Shown: piece by piece, positions 1 through 8,681 of the stretch
Layout of the letters: each line of letters starts with the position of its first letter
Position numbering within the stretch: position 1 is the first letter of the stretch
Assembly (NCBI RefSeq): GCF_002091475.1
Contig: NZ_BCTR01000033.1
Location: forward strand, 1-64,000
Length of the DNA: 64,000 nt
Origin: Sphingomonas azotifigens NBRC 15497
GTDB taxonomy: Bacteria > Pseudomonadota > Alphaproteobacteria > Sphingomonadales > Sphingomonadaceae
Reading direction: 5' to 3'
Notes under the pieces: model-generated
The model's database searches: none
What the model was told of the DNA's origin: nothing
What the model saw: the letters and a program-made list of their open reading frames with translations, nothing else
Program-made: the position numbers and the translations under genes

Positions 1-28
1 CCAAACGGGAAAGCCATGTCATACCTGA

Positions 29-57
29 TTGACGTTAGAACTGCACCTGTGTATTAT
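29..57 (+). promoter_or_regulatory. sigma70-type promoter for the M23-like gene
   Basis: A -35 box TTGACG at 29-34 and a -10 box TATTAT at 52-57 are separated by exactly 17 bases. Transcription would start near base 64. A strong ribosome binding site, AGGAGG, follows at 75-80, five bases before the TTG start at 86. The boxes are read directly from the sequence; promoter activity is inferred. Confidence 0.65.
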
Positions 58-85
58 TAATATAGTACACCTATAGGAGGCATGT

Positions 86-1210
86 TTGCGCTCTTCTTGG
101 CTTGTTTGTTTGATCGCGGCTATGGCGATCAATGCTTCATCGGGGAATGCGCAGGCACCAACCCCCGCACGCAGTTCCCCATGGCCGCTCGCGGTCAACG
201 CCCGGGTACTCTACGCGCCAACGCCCTTCCCGTCCGAGGGCAGCCAGCACCTGTTCTATGAGCTGCTGCTGACCAATTTCTCCGACGCGCCGATCCAGTT
301 GCGCCAGATCGACGTGATCGACGGCGACCGGCCCGCGCTGCTGCCGCTCGCCAGTTTCCCTGCCAGTGCGCTGCCGTCGCTGACGAGGACGATCGGCAGC
401 AACGATGCCGCGACGCCGGCACCGATCCCAGCGGGCGGGACGCAGGTGGTGTTCCTGGAAGTCAGGATTCCCATGGGAGCGCCGCTGCCCGGGCACCTTG
501 TTCATCGTCTGGCGATTGGGGACGACATCGTGACGATGGCGGCCATCCCTGTACATCGCGCGCTCAAGGTCCTCGGTCGCCCGGTCACCGGAAGCGACTG
601 GATCGCGGCGGACGCCCCGAGCAATGATCCCGACAATCATCATCGGCGCGGGCTCTGGATCAACAACGGCGCATTGACGGACTCGCGACGCCTCGCGATC
701 GACTGGAAGATCATGAAGGACGGGAAGTCCTATCGCGGCGACACCAAGGCCCCGGCGTCCTATTTCGCTTACGGCCAACCGCTGCTCGCCATCGGGGACG
801 CCAAGGTCGTCCGCGTCGAGGATGGTCATCCCGACAACCCCGCCGGCCATGGCGTCGACTTCCACCCCGCCCAGCCGGTGACGATGGACAATATCGGCGG
901 CAATATGGTCGTGCTCGATCTGGGCGGCGGCCAATATGCCCGTTATTACCACATGAAGCCTGGCAGTCTTCGGGTCCGCGTCGGCGACCATGTGCGCAAG
1001 GGGCAGGTGATCGGCGCGATCGGTTCGTCTGGCGACGCGCGCGAACCGCACGTCCATCTGGAGGTCGCCGATACGATCGGGACGATGGAGGGCGAAGGGC
1101 TACCTTATGTCATCGATCATTACAGCGTCATCGATCCCAAGACGGGTGTCCGCAGCCCGCGCACGAACCAGATGCCTCTTGATGACATGATGATCGATTT
1201 CGGCAAGTGA
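86..1210 (+). CDS. Exported M23-family metallopeptidase-like protein
   Basis: This 374-residue protein has an N-terminal signal peptide (hydrophobic to about residue 20, cut after GNAQA) and a C-terminal LytM/M23 (lysostaphin-type) fold. The C-terminal half shows YYHMKPGSLRVRVGDHV, GQVIGAIGSSG and a PHVHLEV motif near residue 320, the usual second metal-binding H-x-H. The first metal-binding H-x3-D seems replaced by R-L-A-I-D, so it may be a non-canonical or inactive peptidase. About 150 residues before the M23 domain are unassigned. The TTG start is chosen because AGGAGG lies five bases upstream; an ATG at 82 is in another frame. It would act in the periplasm on cell-wall peptide, or as a regulator of such enzymes. 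Confidence 0.75.
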   Translation: MRSSWLVCLIAAMAINASSGNAQAPTPARSSPWPLAVNARVLYAPTPFPSEGSQHLFYELLLTNFSDAPIQLRQIDVIDGDRPALLPLASFPASALPSLTRTIGSNDAATPAPIPAGGTQVVFLEVRIPMGAPLPGHLVHRLAIGDDIVTMAAIPVHRALKVLGRPVTGSDWIAADAPSNDPDNHHRRGLWINNGALTDSRRLAIDWKIMKDGKSYRGDTKAPASYFAYGQPLLAIGDAKVVRVEDGHPDNPAGHGVDFHPAQPVTMDNIGGNMVVLDLGGGQYARYYHMKPGSLRVRVGDHVRKGQVIGAIGSSGDAREPHVHLEVADTIGTMEGEGLPYVIDHYSVIDPKTGVRSPRTNQMPLDDMMIDFGK

Positions 1211-1422
1211 CGGTATGCTAAGCGAAGGGGCGCTTTCCCGTTTCACCATCGTTTGCGGGACACTTTCGAACGGCAGCTTTTGGCTGAGCCTGCCGTTCGG
1301 CGGACCCGTTGCGAACGACAGTTAAGTCCCAGTTTTCGACCGTTCTAAGGGAGGGGCAAAGAACTCAACATATCAGTGGCGAGCGACGTCCATGCAGCGC
1401 AGGACGCCCCGCCTCGCCGCCC

Positions 1423-2082
1423 TCACCCCGCCGGCTTCAGCCCCAGCAGCCACGGCTTTACCCGCCCCGTCGGCCTGGCCACCCCGTCCAGCCGCTCGGC
1501 GCGGACGATCGTCACCGGCTTGAGGATCATCTGCCCCTTCATCACGTCGCGCCCGCCGCCGCTGGGCAGCGCGAGGATGCGCTGGACCACGTCCATCCCG
1601 CCGATCACCTGGCCGAACGCCGCGAAACCGGGATTGGACCCGCGCGCGTCGAGCCCCGGATTGTCGCCGACCATGATCGAGAAATTGCCGTTGGCCGAAT
1701 TGGGGTTGGGCCCATGCGCCATCGAGATGGTGCCGTTCAGGTGCTTCAAGCCCGTCTTGCTGGTCGGCTCCAGCGGCAGCGGGTCGAGCATCCGGCGCGC
1801 ATCGGTGCCGACCCCGCCCTGGATGAAGCCCTTGCTCGGCTCGGTCTTGCGCCGCGCGGTGCGGTAGAAGGTCGTGCCCTCCAACCGCCCGTCATCGACA
1901 TAGGCGAGGAAGTTGGCGACGGTCTTGGGCGCACGCCTCGCATCGAGCGCCAGCGTGATCGCACCCATGCTCGTCACCAGCCGTACCCGGACCTGGCCGG
2001 GCACGGGCCGAGCCTGCTGCGGCGCCGGCGCTGCGGACACCGCCAGCAGCGCCAGCCCGGCGACGAAGGCCCGTCGCAGCAC
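1423..2082 (-). CDS. Cyclophilin-type peptidyl-prolyl isomerase, exported
   Basis: This 219-residue protein starts with a short signal peptide (MLRRAFVAGLALLAVSAAPA) followed by one cyclophilin domain. Visible cyclophilin signatures are TSMGAITLALDARRAPKTVA, NGTISMAHGPNPNSANGNFS and GFAAFGQVIGGMDVV. Cyclophilins speed cis-trans isomerisation of proline bonds; with the signal peptide this one probably helps fold envelope proteins. It lies 4 bases downstream of pyrG on the same strand and is probably co-transcribed with it. The family is clear; which of the several alphaproteobacterial cyclophilins it is cannot be told. Confidence 0.88.
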   Translation of the reverse strand: MLRRAFVAGLALLAVSAAPAPQQARPVPGQVRVRLVTSMGAITLALDARRAPKTVANFLAYVDDGRLEGTTFYRTARRKTEPSKGFIQGGVGTDARRMLDPLPLEPTSKTGLKHLNGTISMAHGPNPNSANGNFSIMVGDNPGLDARGSNPGFAAFGQVIGGMDVVQRILALPSGGGRDVMKGQMILKPVTIVRAERLDGVARPTGRVKPWLLGLKPAG

Positions 2083-2086
2083 GCCC

Positions 2087-3718
2087 TTAGACGAGCCGCG
2101 AGTGCTTGACGGCGGCCTCGATAAAGCCCGCGAACAGCGGGTGCGGATCGAACGGCTTGGACTTGAGCTCGGGGTGGAACTGCACGCCGACGAACCAGGG
2201 ATGGTCCGGCCGCTCGACGATCTCGGGCAGCGTGCCGTCGGGCGACATGCCCGAGAAGACGAGACCGCCCTGCTCCAGCACCGGCTTGTAGGCGGTGTTC
2301 ACCTCATAACGGTGGCGATGGCGCTCGCTGATCGAATCGCTGCCGTAGATCGAGGCGACGACGCTGTTGCCACCGAGCTTTGCCGGATAGGCGCCGAGCC
2401 GCATCGTCCCGCCCAGATCGCCGCCTTCCTCGCGCTTCTGCAGGCCGTCGGCGGTCATCCATTCGGTGATCATGCCCACCACCGGCTCCTCGGTCGGGCC
2501 GAACTCGGTGGTCGAGGCATTGGCGATGCCCTGGGCGCGGACGCCCTCGATGCACGCCATCTGCATGCCGAGGCAGATGCCGAAGAACGGCACGTTGCGC
2601 TCGCGGGCGAAACGCACGCCGGCGATCTTGCCCTCGCTGCCGCGCTCGCCGAAACCGCCGGGGACGAGGATGCCGTGCATCGGCTCGAGCATCGCGGCGA
2701 CTTCGGCCTCTTCCTGCTCGAACAATTCGGCATCGAGCCAGCGGATATTGACCTTCACCTTGTTGGCGATGCCGCCATGGACCAGCGCCTCGGTGAGCGA
2801 CTTATAGGCGTCCGGCACGCCCATATATTTGCCGACCACGCCGATCGTGACTTCGCCCTCGGGATTGTCGAGCCGCTCGACGATGCCGCTCCAGCGGCTG
2901 AGGTCGGGCGACGGGCCCGGCTCGATGCCGAAGGCCTTGAGCACTTCGCCGTCCAGGCCTTCGCCATGATACTGCAGCGGCACCGCGTAGATGCTCTTGG
3001 CGTCGAGCGCGGGAATCACCGCCGAGGTCGGCACGTTGCAGAACTGCGCGATCTTGGCCCGCTCGCCGGCCGGCAGCGGACGTTCGGCGCGGCATACCAG
3101 CACGTCCGGCTGCACGCCCAATGCCGCCAGCTCGCGCACGCTGTGCTGGGTCGGCTTGGTCTTCAGTTCGCCCGCGGCGGCAATATACGGCACCAGGGTG
3201 ACGTGGATGCTGACGGTCTGGCCGCGGCCGAGATCGTTGCGGAGTTGGCGAATCGCCTCGATGAACGGCAGCGACTCGATGTCGCCCACCGTGCCGCCGA
3301 TCTCGCACAGCACGAAGTCGAGGTCTTCGGTTTCCGCCTGGGCGAACGCCTTGATTGCGTCGGTGACGTGCGGGACCACCTGCACGGTGGCGCCCAGATA
3401 GTCGCCGCGGCGCTCGCGCTCGATGATCGTCTTGTAGATCCGGCCCGAGGTGACGTTGTCCGCCTGGCGCGCGGTGACGCCGGTGAAGCGCTCGTAATGC
3501 CCGAGGTCGAGATCGGTCTCCGCACCATCGTCGGTGACGTACACCTCACCATGCTGGTGCGGCGACATCGTGCCGGGATCGACGTTGAGATAGGGATCGA
3601 ACTTGCGGATGCGGACTCGATAGCCACGGGCCTGGAGCAGCGCCGCGAGGCTCGCTGCCATGAGACCCTTGCCGAGCGAGGAGACCACGCCGCCGGTGAT
3701 GAAGATGTACCGCGCCAT
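2087..3718 (-). CDS. pyrG: CTP synthase
   Basis: CTP synthase converts UTP to CTP using ATP and glutamine, the last step of pyrimidine nucleotide synthesis in the cytoplasm. The 543-residue length is normal. The N-terminal synthetase domain begins [19 protein letters not shown], containing the nucleotide-binding loop, and the C-terminal class I glutamine amidotransferase domain carries [12 protein letters not shown] with the catalytic cysteine. The final HPE of [13 protein letters not shown] supplies the His-Glu pair. It lies downstream of secG on the same strand, an arrangement common in alphaproteobacteria. Confidence 0.98.
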   Translation of the reverse strand: MARYIFITGGVVSSLGKGLMAASLAALLQARGYRVRIRKFDPYLNVDPGTMSPHQHGEVYVTDDGAETDLDLGHYERFTGVTARQADNVTSGRIYKTIIERERRGDYLGATVQVVPHVTDAIKAFAQAETEDLDFVLCEIGGTVGDIESLPFIEAIRQLRNDLGRGQTVSIHVTLVPYIAAAGELKTKPTQHSVRELAALGVQPDVLVCRAERPLPAGERAKIAQFCNVPTSAVIPALDAKSIYAVPLQYHGEGLDGEVLKAFGIEPGPSPDLSRWSGIVERLDNPEGEVTIGVVGKYMGVPDAYKSLTEALVHGGIANKVKVNIRWLDAELFEQEEAEVAAMLEPMHGILVPGGFGERGSEGKIAGVRFARERNVPFFGICLGMQMACIEGVRAQGIANASTTEFGPTEEPVVGMITEWMTADGLQKREEGGDLGGTMRLGAYPAKLGGNSVVASIYGSDSISERHRHRYEVNTAYKPVLEQGGLVFSGMSPDGTLPEIVERPDHPWFVGVQFHPELKSKPFDPHPLFAGFIEAAVKHSRLV

Positions 3719-3825
3719 GGGAGAAAACGCCTAACGTCAAAGGGCGCAGACCGGCAAGCGTAAGAATCCGCCGGTTGCGCAAATTTTACGGTTAATCCGC
3801 CGCAAGCGCGGCGAACTACGGAAGC

Positions 3826-4182
3826 TTACTGGCTGAACGGAACCGCGCTGTTGCCGGTCGGTGCCGTGTCGTTGCCGGTCGGCGCCGGCGCGCTCGGGAT
3901 CGTCACCGGGGCGACCGCGGCGGGCGCCTTCTGCAGGCCGGCGTCGATCTTGGTCGAGTGCCGGGTGGCCGCCAGGAAGGCGAGCACGATGCTCATCAGG
4001 ATGAACGCGGTCGCCAGGATCGCGGTCAGGCGCGTCAGGAAATCGGCCGCGCCGCGCGCCGACATGAGACCGGCCGGGCTGCCGCCCGAGGTGAGACCGC
4101 CACCCTCCGACTTCTGAACGAGGATCACCCCCACCAGCAGGGCAGCGATGATGAACTGAACGACGAGGAGGAAGGTGAACAT
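3826..4182 (-). CDS. secG: Preprotein translocase subunit SecG
   Basis: SecG is the small membrane subunit of the SecYEG protein-export channel. The 118-residue product has two membrane spans, about residues 2-22 (FTFLLVVQFIIAALLVGVIL) and 54-74 (LTAILATAFILMSIVLAF). Between them is the family signature VQKSEGGGL and G-G-S-P-A-G-L. A low-complexity tail rich in Ala, Pro and Thr follows. It precedes pyrG by 107 bases on the same strand. Confidence 0.95.
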   Translation of the reverse strand: MFTFLLVVQFIIAALLVGVILVQKSEGGGLTSGGSPAGLMSARGAADFLTRLTAILATAFILMSIVLAFLAATRHSTKIDAGLQKAPAAVAPVTIPSAPAPTGNDTAPTGNSAVPFSQ

Positions 4183-4420
4183 GAAATCCGGTGCCCGTTA
4201 GCGAAGGGCGCGACATAGGCGAGCAACCCGGCGCAATCAACCGCCTGATCCGCCCCGGATTCCTGCGGTGGGATGCAACCCCATGGCCGCGCAGCATTTT
4301 CATCGCACTTTTCGCACAACATTTCGCCCGCGCACTGAAACCTAGTTGCAAAATGCGCGTTTGTTTCAGCGGTTCGATGCCGTGCCGGGCCTGAAACGAA
4401 CGAGTGATGCCGTGAACGCT

Positions 4421-4774
4421 ATGTCCGAACAGACCCTGTGGGGATGGAAAAATACGCTGATCGATTATGTGCGCTCGGGGGAACCTGACCTCACCAATCG
4501 GCAGATGGCGCTGCTGATGCTTGTGTATCTCGACCCCGGGCCCCATACGGTGCGCGGTCTGGCGCGGGCGCTCAACGTCTCGAAGCCGGTGGTCACGCGT
4601 GCCTTGAATCGCCTGGGCACGCTCGGCTATCTGCGCCGCCAGCGCGACGACACCGACAAGCGCAACATCTTCGTAGCGCGCACCGCGGAAGGGGCAGAGT
4701 TTCTTGCAGAGTTCGGGCATTTCCTCGCTGGCAATCACCTCAGCGAGCCAGTCCCAGAGCGCGCCGACGCGTAA
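4421..4774 (+). CDS. MarR-like winged-helix regulator
   Basis: This protein of about 117 residues has a winged helix-turn-helix of the MarR type: TVRGLARALNVSKPVVTRAL is the recognition helix region, followed by a wing with RQRDDTDKRNIFVARTAEG, the D-x-R-D/K-x-R pattern typical of MarR. It is probably a DNA-binding repressor or sensor; its target is unknown. ATG at 4421 is taken as start, with an in-frame GTG three codons upstream as an alternative. Its 3' end overlaps the next gene by 71 bases in a different frame. It is divergent from secG. Confidence 0.75.
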   Translation: MSEQTLWGWKNTLIDYVRSGEPDLTNRQMALLMLVYLDPGPHTVRGLARALNVSKPVVTRALNRLGTLGYLRRQRDDTDKRNIFVARTAEGAEFLAEFGHFLAGNHLSEPVPERADA

Positions 4775-5084
4775 GCGTCTGGCGCTCGACGGCCGTTCGG
4801 CCGCCATCGATTCCCGGGTCGACGCGGTCCGCCCAGACCTTGCCGACATCCGCCTCGCCGATCGCGTGTTCGCGCCGCACTATGCCGCGCCGATGCCGCG
4901 CGTGATCCATTTCGAGACGGCGCTGCGCATCTCGTCCAAGGGCGCCGAGCCGGCGCTCACCACCCTGCACAAGGGCGACGTCTTCGAAGTTCTCGAAATC
5001 GCGGGCACGCACGCCTGGGGTGTCGCGCCGGGCCCGGGTCTGGTAGGCTATGTCGACGCTTCGGCCTTGGGGGAGACCGAATGA
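4704..5084 (+). CDS. SH3-domain protein overlapping the MarR-like gene
   Basis: This 126-residue protein has a bacterial SH3-like fold in its C-terminal half: ALRISSKGAEPALTTLHKGD and VLEIAGTHAWGVAPGPGLVG, the pattern seen in proteins that accompany NlpC/P60 peptidases. No catalytic domain is present. The proposed TTG start at 4704 lies inside the MarR-like gene; the true start could be later, as the first 30 residues look unstructured (SQSQSAPTRKR). Its stop overlaps the argC start as ATGA, so the two are probably translationally coupled. Function is not known. Confidence 0.65.
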   Translation: MQSSGISSLAITSASQSQSAPTRKRLALDGRSAAIDSRVDAVRPDLADIRLADRVFAPHYAAPMPRVIHFETALRISSKGAEPALTTLHKGDVFEVLEIAGTHAWGVAPGPGLVGYVDASALGETE

Positions 5085-6019
5085 TCGCACGGGTTTTCAT
5101 CGACGGTGCCGCGGGCACCACGGGGCTCGAGATTCGCGAGCGCCTCGCCGGTCGCGCCGAGATCGAGGTGATGGTCCTCGACGACCAGGACCGCAAGGAT
5201 CCGAAGAAGCGCGAGGACGCGCTCAACGCGGCCGATTTCGTCATCCTCTGCCTGCCGGACGACGCTGCACGCGAAGCCGTGGCGATGATCCGCAACGACA
5301 CGACGCGGGTGATCGACGCGTCGACCGCCTATCGCACCGCGGCCGACTGGACCTATGGATTCGCCGAACTGGAGCCGGGCCAGGCCGCGGCGATCGCCGA
5401 GGCGGCGCGGGTCAGCAATCCCGGCTGCTATCCCACCGGCTTCCTCGCGCTGGTGCGTCCGCTGATTCGCGCCGGGCTGATCCCGCATGATTTCCCGCTG
5501 AGCGTGAATGCCGTTTCCGGCTATTCGGGCGGCGGCCGTGCGATGATCGCCGAGTTCGAAGGCAGCGGACCGGATCGCACCGAGACCGCCTTCCGCCCCT
5601 ACGGCCTCTCCCTTGCGCACAAGCATGTGCCGGAGATGCAGAAGCACGCGCGGATCGAGCATCCGCCGATCTTCCTGCCGTCGGTCGCGCGCACCTATCG
5701 CGGCATGGTCGTCGAAGTGCCGCTGCCGCTGTTCGCGTTCACCCGCAAGCCCTCGGTCGAGGCGCTGGAGAACGTCCTGCGCGACGCCTATCGCGACTCG
5801 CCGGTGGTGCAGGTCCTCCCCGCCGACGTGCCGACGGTGACCATCGAGGAAAATGCCGGCACCGACCGCCTCTCGGTCCGCGTGTTCGGCAATGACGAGA
5901 CCCGTCAGGCGCGCCTGATCGCGACGCTCGACAATCTCGGCAAGGGCGCCGCGGGTGCCGCGGTGCAGAACCTCAATATCATGGCCGGGCTCGATCCGAC
6001 CGCGGGGCTGGTGCTTTAA
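5081..6019 (+). CDS. argC: N-acetyl-gamma-glutamyl-phosphate reductase (type 2)
   Basis: ArgC reduces N-acetylglutamyl phosphate to N-acetylglutamate semialdehyde with NADPH, the third step of arginine synthesis. The 312-residue length and the start MIARVFIDGAAGTTGLEIRE (NADPH-binding G-x-x-G-x-x-G) fit the shorter type 2 form. The active-site region VSNPGCYPTGFLALVRPLI contains the catalytic cysteine at about residue 116. It is coupled to the SH3 gene by an ATGA overlap and followed by a REPIN-like repeat. Confidence 0.96.
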   Translation: MIARVFIDGAAGTTGLEIRERLAGRAEIEVMVLDDQDRKDPKKREDALNAADFVILCLPDDAAREAVAMIRNDTTRVIDASTAYRTAADWTYGFAELEPGQAAAIAEAARVSNPGCYPTGFLALVRPLIRAGLIPHDFPLSVNAVSGYSGGGRAMIAEFEGSGPDRTETAFRPYGLSLAHKHVPEMQKHARIEHPPIFLPSVARTYRGMVVEVPLPLFAFTRKPSVEALENVLRDAYRDSPVVQVLPADVPTVTIEENAGTDRLSVRVFGNDETRQARLIATLDNLGKGAAGAAVQNLNIMAGLDPTAGLVL

Positions 6020-6046
6020 TTTTAGTTCCTCCCCTTCTTCTTAGCC

Positions 6047-6162
6047 CCCCTCCCGCCTGCGGGAGGGGATGGGGGAGGGGGTGACGTGGAGGTTCTTTCT
6101 GAAGCGACGTCCCCCGCTCCCCTCTCTCACCCTCCCCTAACCCCTCCCGCAAGCGGGAGGGG
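6047..6162. repeat. REPIN-like mirrored hairpin pair R1
   Basis: Two palindromes face each other: 6047-6068 (arms CCCCTCCCGC and GCGGGAGGGG, loop CT) and 6141-6162 (same arms, loop AA). The inner flanks are also complementary in kind: the left palindrome is followed by GATGGGGGAGGGG and the right is preceded by CTCACCCTCCCCTAA. It fills the space between argC and zwf. The layout matches doublets of repetitive extragenic palindromes. Confidence 0.8.
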
Positions 6163-6282
6163 GACAAGAAGGCGGAAGGAACAATCCTTCAAAATTCGCC
6201 GCCTTCGCAACCCTATTCCTCCCCTCCGGCTTGATCTTTCGGCCGCATTGGTGTCTCGCGGGGCGAACCAGTTACGAGGGAA

Positions 6283-7743
6283 ATGATGCAGCAGCCCGTC
6301 GGCAAATTGCTTCTGTTCGGTGCCACCGGCGATCTCGCGCAGCGGATGCTGCTCCCGTCGCTCTACGCGCTCCATGCCGATGGCCTGCTCCCCCAAGGCC
6401 TCACCATCACCGGCACCGCACGCTCCGAGCATGACGATGCCGATTACCGCGCCTTCGCCGCCAAGGCGCTGGACCAGTTCCTGCCGGCCGGCCGCAAGGA
6501 CGACAGCGCTGTCGAAGGCTTCCTCCAGCGCCTCCATTACCAGACGCTCGATGCCTCGCAGATCGAAGGCTATGGCGCGCTGAAGGAAAAGCTCGGCGAC
6601 ATCTCGGGCGGCCTCGCCATCTTCCTGTCGACCGCGCCCTGGCTGTTCGGCCCGACGATCAAGGGCCTCGAATCGGCCGGGCTCGCCGGCGACAATGTCC
6701 GCATCAGCCTGGAAAAGCCGCTCGGCCGCGACCTCGCCTCCAGCCGCGAGATCAACGATATCGTCGCCGAGGCCTTCCCCGAGGAGCGCACCTTCCGGAT
6801 CGACCACTATCTCGGCAAGGAGACGGTGCAGAACATCCTGGCGCTGCGCTTCGGCAACTCGCTGTTCGAGCCGGTGTGGAACGCCCGCGGCATCGACAGC
6901 GTGCAGATCACCGTCTCGGAAACGGTCGGCCTCGAAGGCCGCGCCGGCTTCTATGAGGATACCGGCGCGCTGCGCGACATGGTGCAGAACCACATGCTCC
7001 AGCTCGTCGCGCTGATCGCGATGGAGCCCCCTGCCCGCTTCGACGGCACCTCGATCCGCGACGAGAAGGTCAAGGTCCTGCGCTCGCTGCGCAAGATCGC
7101 GGCGGCGGATGCGCCCAACCTCACCGTGGTCGGCCAATATGGCGGCGGCGCGGTGAAGGGGCAGATCGTGCGCGACTATGCCACCGATCTCGGCAAGGAC
7201 TCGCGCACCGAGACGTTCGTCGCGATCAAGGCGCATGTCGATAACTGGCGCTGGCAGGGCGTTCCCTTCTATCTCCGCACCGGCAAGCGCCTCGCCGAGC
7301 GTCGCTCGGAAATCGTCATCCAGTTCAAGCCGGTGCCGCACTCGATCTTCGCCGAGCGCGGCGGCATGCTCCAGCCCAACGCGCTGGTCATCCGCCTCCA
7401 GCCCGAGGAATATGTGCAGCTGCTAGTCATGGCCAAGCAGCCCGGGCTCGACCGCGAGGGCTACCGGCTTCGGGAGGTGCCGCTCAACCTCAGCCTCGAC
7501 ACCGAATTCGCCGGCACCACCCGCCGCATCGCCTATGAGCGCCTGCTGCTCGACCTGATCGAGGGCGACCCCACGCTGTTCGTCCGCCGCGACGAGGTGG
7601 AAGCGCAGTGGGAATGGATCGACGCAATCCGCGCCGGCTGGGACGCCAACGACCTCAAGCCCAAGCCCTATGCCTCGGGCAGCTGGGGCCCCTCGCTCTC
7701 GATCGCGCTCACCGAGCGCGACGGGGTGCACTGGCACGAATGA
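6283..7743 (+). CDS. zwf: Glucose-6-phosphate 1-dehydrogenase
   Basis: This enzyme oxidises glucose-6-phosphate to 6-phosphogluconolactone with NAD(P)+, feeding the Entner-Doudoroff pathway. The 486-residue protein shows the nucleotide-binding motif LLFGATGDLAQRMLLPSLYA near the N-terminus, EKPLGRDL near residue 145 and the catalytic RIDHYLGKETVQN around residue 173. Either of two adjacent ATG codons (6283, 6286) may start it. It lies between repeats R1 and R2 and heads the sugar-catabolic set. Confidence 0.98.
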   Translation: MMQQPVGKLLLFGATGDLAQRMLLPSLYALHADGLLPQGLTITGTARSEHDDADYRAFAAKALDQFLPAGRKDDSAVEGFLQRLHYQTLDASQIEGYGALKEKLGDISGGLAIFLSTAPWLFGPTIKGLESAGLAGDNVRISLEKPLGRDLASSREINDIVAEAFPEERTFRIDHYLGKETVQNILALRFGNSLFEPVWNARGIDSVQITVSETVGLEGRAGFYEDTGALRDMVQNHMLQLVALIAMEPPARFDGTSIRDEKVKVLRSLRKIAAADAPNLTVVGQYGGGAVKGQIVRDYATDLGKDSRTETFVAIKAHVDNWRWQGVPFYLRTGKRLAERRSEIVIQFKPVPHSIFAERGGMLQPNALVIRLQPEEYVQLLVMAKQPGLDREGYRLREVPLNLSLDTEFAGTTRRIAYERLLLDLIEGDPTLFVRRDEVEAQWEWIDAIRAGWDANDLKPKPYASGSWGPSLSIALTERDGVHWHE

Positions 7744-7772
7744 TCCGGGCGGACGCCTCTCCTTCTTTCGCT

Positions 7773-7888
7773 CCCCTCCCGTTTACGGGAGGGGTCGGGG
7801 GAGGGACTGAAGTGGCGGCTCCCTCTTCGACGGTTCGGCAAGCGGACCGGCCATCCCCTCCCCCAACCCCTCCCGCAAGCGGGAGGGG
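7773..7888. repeat. REPIN-like mirrored hairpin pair R2
   Basis: Left palindrome 7773-7794 (CCCCTCCCG, loop TTTA, CGGGAGGGG) and right palindrome 7867-7888 (CCCCTCCCGC, loop AA, GCGGGAGGGG) face each other, with TCGGGGGAGGG and CCCCTCCCCCAA as inner flanks. The middle differs from R1 although the hairpin heads match. It sits inside the probable operon between zwf and pgl. Confidence 0.8.
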
Positions 7889-7973
7889 AGCATTAGCAGG
7901 ACATCCACCCTATATCGGACCCGCGCGGCCGCCTGGCCGCTGACCTGGTCCCACCGAAACCCAAGGAGCTGAC

Positions 7974-8681
7974 ATGACGACCGAAATCGAATGGTGGGAC
8001 TATGATGACGCCGCCGAGATGGGCGAAGCGCTCGCCGGCGACGTGCAGTTCATCATCGAAAGCGCGATCGACGCGCGCGGCGCGGCGGTCATCGCGCTCG
8101 CCGGCGGCCGCACCCCCGGCCCGATCTACGCCAAGCTGAGCAAGGCCAAGCTCGACTGGAAGCGCGTGACGATCATCCCCACCGACGATCGCATCGTGCC
8201 GATGGGCGACGCCCTGTCGAACGTCACCGGCCTCGCCAAGGTGTTCCTTCCGCTCGGCGCCCGCGTGATCCCCGTCGTCAGCGAGAAGGCCGACGACTAC
8301 AAGGCCGCGGGCCGCGCCGCCGATGCGCGCCTGCAGGACTTCCACTGGCCGCTCGACCTCTGCCTGCTCGGCATGGGCGCCGACGGCCACACCGCCTCGA
8401 TCTTCCCCGGCCCCGACCTCGCCGAGGCGCTGACCGGCCCCAAGGAGCGCCGCGCACTGGGGGTGATGCCCGATCCGCTGCCGCCCGAGGCGCCGGTCCC
8501 CCGCGTCTCGCTGTCGCTTGCCGCGATCGTCTCTGCGCGCGCGCTGATGATCGCGATCACCGGCCAGGAAAAGAAGGACGTGCTGGAGCGCGCCATTGCC
8601 GAAGGCGCCGGCTCGACCCTGCCGATCGGCCGCGTGCTCGCCGAAACCGAACTGCCCGTCGACATCCACTGGAGCCTGTAA
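7974..8681 (+). CDS. pgl: 6-phosphogluconolactonase
   Basis: Pgl hydrolyses 6-phosphogluconolactone to 6-phosphogluconate. The 235-residue DevB-type protein shows the sugar-phosphate isomerase-like signatures IALAGGRTPGPIYAKLSK, IIPTDDRIVPMGDALSN and LCLLGMGADGHTASIFPG, the last carrying the catalytic region. A good ribosome site, AAGGAG, lies at 7963-7968. The edd start codon follows directly after its stop with no spacing, so both are translated from one message. Confidence 0.96.
   Translation: MTTEIEWWDYDDAAEMGEALAGDVQFIIESAIDARGAAVIALAGGRTPGPIYAKLSKAKLDWKRVTIIPTDDRIVPMGDALSNVTGLAKVFLPLGARVIPVVSEKADDYKAAGRAADARLQDFHWPLDLCLLGMGADGHTASIFPGPDLAEALTGPKERRALGVMPDPLPPEAPVPRVSLSLAAIVSARALMIAITGQEKKDVLERAIAEGAGSTLPIGRVLAETELPVDIHWSL

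Noticed and set aside
1267-1299. Perfect 10-bp hairpin CGAACGGCAG / CTGCCGTTCG after the M23-like gene
   Set aside because: It may be a terminator, but no T-run follows on either strand, so I did not list it as one.
4346-4420. Upstream in-frame start for the MarR-like gene
   Set aside because: It adds 25 residues that do not fit the family and has no ribosome site; the ATG at 4421 or GTG at 4412 is better.
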